NCBI GenBank assembly: GCA_016763855.1
Contig: JAESSY010000194.1
Location: 1-64,000, forward strand
Length of the DNA stretch: 64,000 nt
Source: Pseudomonadales bacterium
GTDB taxonomy: Bacteria; Pseudomonadota; Gammaproteobacteria; Pseudomonadales; Azotimanducaceae
Direction of reading: 5' to 3'
Under the pieces are notes generated by a model. The model was not told where the DNA came from. It did no database searches and saw only the letters and a program-made list of their open reading frames with translations. The position numbers were made by a program, and so were the translations under genes. Numbering within the stretch: the stretch's first letter is position 1; each line of letters begins with the position of its first letter. This document shows positions 63,301 to 64,000 of this stretch, one piece after another.

Positions 63301-63497
63301 TTGTAGATAGAATCAGTATAATCTATTCCGCTAGCGAAAAATTGAACGCTGCCGTTTCGGAACACAAAGACTATATTATGAAAGAAACATTGGCGCTCAG
63401 TCTGGAACAGGCTAATAGCGCTAATGCAGAAGAAGGATTGTCGTTTAACATAGATGAGCATGTACTATCACTTACAATTTCTAAAACGGAATCGTAA
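60339..63497 (+). CDS. ileS: Isoleucyl-tRNA synthetase, long (IleS2/eukaryote-like) type
   Basis: 1052 aa class I enzyme. HIGH motif: GLPHHGHLVGSILKD; KMSKS: KKMSKRLKNYTPP; WIND..., GWDCHGLPIE and the editing-domain TTPWTLPSNLALCVG are present. Length and the FVESEHKTLSFWKEKEIFQKT start fit the type 2 IleRS group, which in bacteria is often less sensitive to mupirocin, rather than the about 930-aa IleS usual in gammaproteobacteria, whose gene is normally followed by lspA. No lspA or ribF is adjacent. The start is GTG 60339. Whether a second ileS exists elsewhere cannot be told. Confidence 0.93.
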   Translation: MTGSTDPANESFSFVESEHKTLSFWKEKEIFQKTLTQTSQSAPYIFYDGPPFATGLPHHGHLVGSILKDAVPRYFTMKGRYVQRRFGWDCHGLPIEHEIDKSLGMSSQEAVEKLGIKGYNDECRSIVQRYTSEWETTISRIGRWVDFENDYKTMDPWYMESLWWVFKQLWEKDLIYRGIKVVPFSTALGTILSNFEATSNYQDVQDPAVTVLFKLENEDAYISAWTTTPWTLPSNLALCVGASIDYIKVHDEDLNINFYLAKALLESVGKGRNLVVLDEVKGSALVGKTYEPLFDYFEEMKKEGAFQIVSDNYVSTESGTGIVHQAPAFGEDDYRVLKAAKIDAIVCPIDMEGKFTAEVTDFAGLHVKEADKLIIKYLKESGALYKHDTIVHSYPFCPRSDTPIIYRTIDSWYVKVEQMRDKLVAANQEIHWVPEHIKGGRMGKWLEGAVDWAISRNRYWGTPLPIWINDKTEKRVCIGSIEELETYTGIRVSDLHRENVDDLNFTIEGEEGTYRRIEEVLDCWFESGSMPYAQLHYPFENEDVFDQGFPAEFIAEGLDQTRGWFYTLIVLGVALFDKHPFKNVIVNGIVMAEDGKKMSKRLKNYTPPDDLMEKYGADALRLYLINSGLVRAEEQRFSDSGVKDMVRRALLPWLNAFRFFNTYASIDNWKASENYTESSNIMDQWILSRLQTLKSNIAHEMENYRLFNVVPALFEFIEDLTNWYIRLNRSRFWSEELSPDKEAAYQTLYTTINELSISMAPFAPFLADTIYAELVTYAKGDSLESVHLCTYPEAEQSLIQPMLEQAVTRMQHIILLGRNKRHQEKIKTKYPLSRLRVVHKDKALLDEIARLADYIQSELNVKVVDYDTDESAYINLYAKPNSPILGKRFGKNFREIKHEIEALDIIAINEFQRSDRLVLSTESLTDEVFSGEDILIFREAREGTNAISDRYISIDLDCTLNEELINEGLAREVVNRIQKSRKELGFNVVDRISIIYSASEKLNAAVSEHKDYIMKETLALSLEQANSANAEEGLSFNIDEHVLSLTISKTES

Positions 63498-63809
63498 TGT
63501 TTTTTTAACAGCATTAAAAAGGGCAACTATAAAGGATCACTAATAAAAAGAACGACAAAACAAATTTTCAAGAAACCTAAACCAAAACCGAAAAACTAAC
63601 GTCTATTCTATTTAGTGCTCCATTTACTACTTTTTTAAAGATTAGATGAAGATTGCAAGACGAGATGAAGGTCTTCCGCACTTAAACGCAGAAATAAACC
63701 GATATATCGCAGCAAACTGGTAAGGGAGGCTTTCAATCAGTATCCTACGAGGGGTGAAATAAACAGTATCTATTTCAGATTCTGTTTCAGATAAGAACAG
63801 GAAAATTAA
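63498..63809. other. 312-bp intergenic stretch
   Basis: No gene or RNA family seen. Very A-rich after ileS; a TTTTAACAGCATTAAAAAG stretch could be a weak terminator. TTTCAGATTCTGTTTCAGAT near 63773 is a small direct repeat. Confidence 0.5.
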
Positions 63810-64000
63810 ATGAAATCATCAGCTGTTAAATGGATGACTCTAATCACAACAAGTGCGCTTTTGATCAACACAGCGAGTGCAACAAACTTGGCAGATATTT
63901 ACGACCTAGCGGTAAACAACGATCCGCAACTCGCAGCCGCTGCGGCTTCCTACAATGCAAGCGCGGAAAATATACCTCAGGCCAGAGCAGGTCTTCTACC
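63810..64000 (+). CDS. TolC-family outer-membrane efflux protein, N-terminal part
   Basis: Cut by the window edge. ATG 63810 follows AGGA at 7-nt spacing. A signal peptide (MKSSAVKWMTLITTSALLINTASA) is followed by TNLADIYDLAVNNDPQLAAAAASYNASAENIPQARAGLL, the characteristic TolC opening (AxxNDPQLxAA, RAGLLP). Probably forms the outer-membrane channel for type I secretion or drug efflux. Confidence 0.9.
   Translation, partial: MKSSAVKWMTLITTSALLINTASATNLADIYDLAVNNDPQLAAAAASYNASAENIPQARAGLL

Noticed and set aside
1-64000. Prophage, insertion sequence, CRISPR array or toxin-antitoxin locus
   Set aside because: No integrase, transposase, Cas or phage gene and no repeat-spacer array was seen on either strand.

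Overview
The window looks like a chromosomal segment of a gammaproteobacterium of the Pseudomonas/Oceanospirillum/Cellvibrio type. This is inferred from gene content and arrangement: a ccoNOQP-ccoGHIS cbb3 oxidase locus near an Fnr/Anr-type regulator, Mpl, and a MoxR-DUF58-TgpA cluster. The DNA is moderately AT-rich. Genes are packed on both strands, with many 1-8 bp overlaps and frequent GTG/TTG starts. I saw no prophage, insertion sequence, CRISPR array, rRNA or tRNA.

Layout. 1-2767: metal-related peptide system: the C-terminal end of a Cys-rich EGKCG-repeat precursor, its MNIO (DUF692) modifying enzyme, a DUF2063 partner and a DoxX-like membrane protein. 2972-10252: housekeeping and stress genes (DUF3192 lipoprotein, PPi-type phosphofructokinase, YbdK-like ligase, AspA-like hydrolase, SirB2, universal stress protein, Hsp20, NAD synthetase). 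10249-22327: respiration block: heme A synthase, Fnr/Anr, two small uncharacterised genes beside an Fnr box, acyl-CoA dehydrogenase, then ccoS-I-H-G-P-Q-O-N read leftwards from an Fnr-type promoter. 22408-34633: membrane protein and Mpl, a PAS hybrid kinase, argS-folA, a frameshifted Sel1/SPOR gene, DUF3667, a VanY-type peptidase, a ferredoxin-NADP reductase and a beta-lactamase-fold hydrolase.

34634-42542: a 527-bp non-coding stretch with a candidate small RNA, a five-gene peptide ABC transporter (YejB, YejE, YejA, OppD, OppF) and an ECF sigma/ChrR anti-sigma pair. 42750-50637: MoxR-DUF58-transglutaminase cluster, a CBS-less KdsD/GutQ-type isomerase, a DUF885 lipoprotein that has lost its metal motif, and a two-receiver response regulator. 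50721-64000: PPOX-type flavoprotein, CoA-transferase, PCu(A)C copper chaperone, a purN-prs-like pair, a very large propeller-type hybrid kinase, a CPBP-like membrane protein, an isoleucyl-tRNA synthetase of the long eukaryote-like type, and the start of a TolC-family gene.

Themes. Copper and low oxygen recur: the EGKCG peptide system, CcoI, CcoG and PCu(A)C all concern metal handling or cytochrome oxidase assembly. Fnr-type sites lie upstream of ccoN, the universal stress gene and two small unknown genes, all within 15 kb of the fnr gene. The most interesting items are the EGKCG peptide operon (misframed in the ORF track), the Fnr-box small-gene pair, the degenerate DUF885 lipoprotein, the purN-prs pair, the IleS2-type synthetase behind a strong terminator, and two candidate small RNAs.
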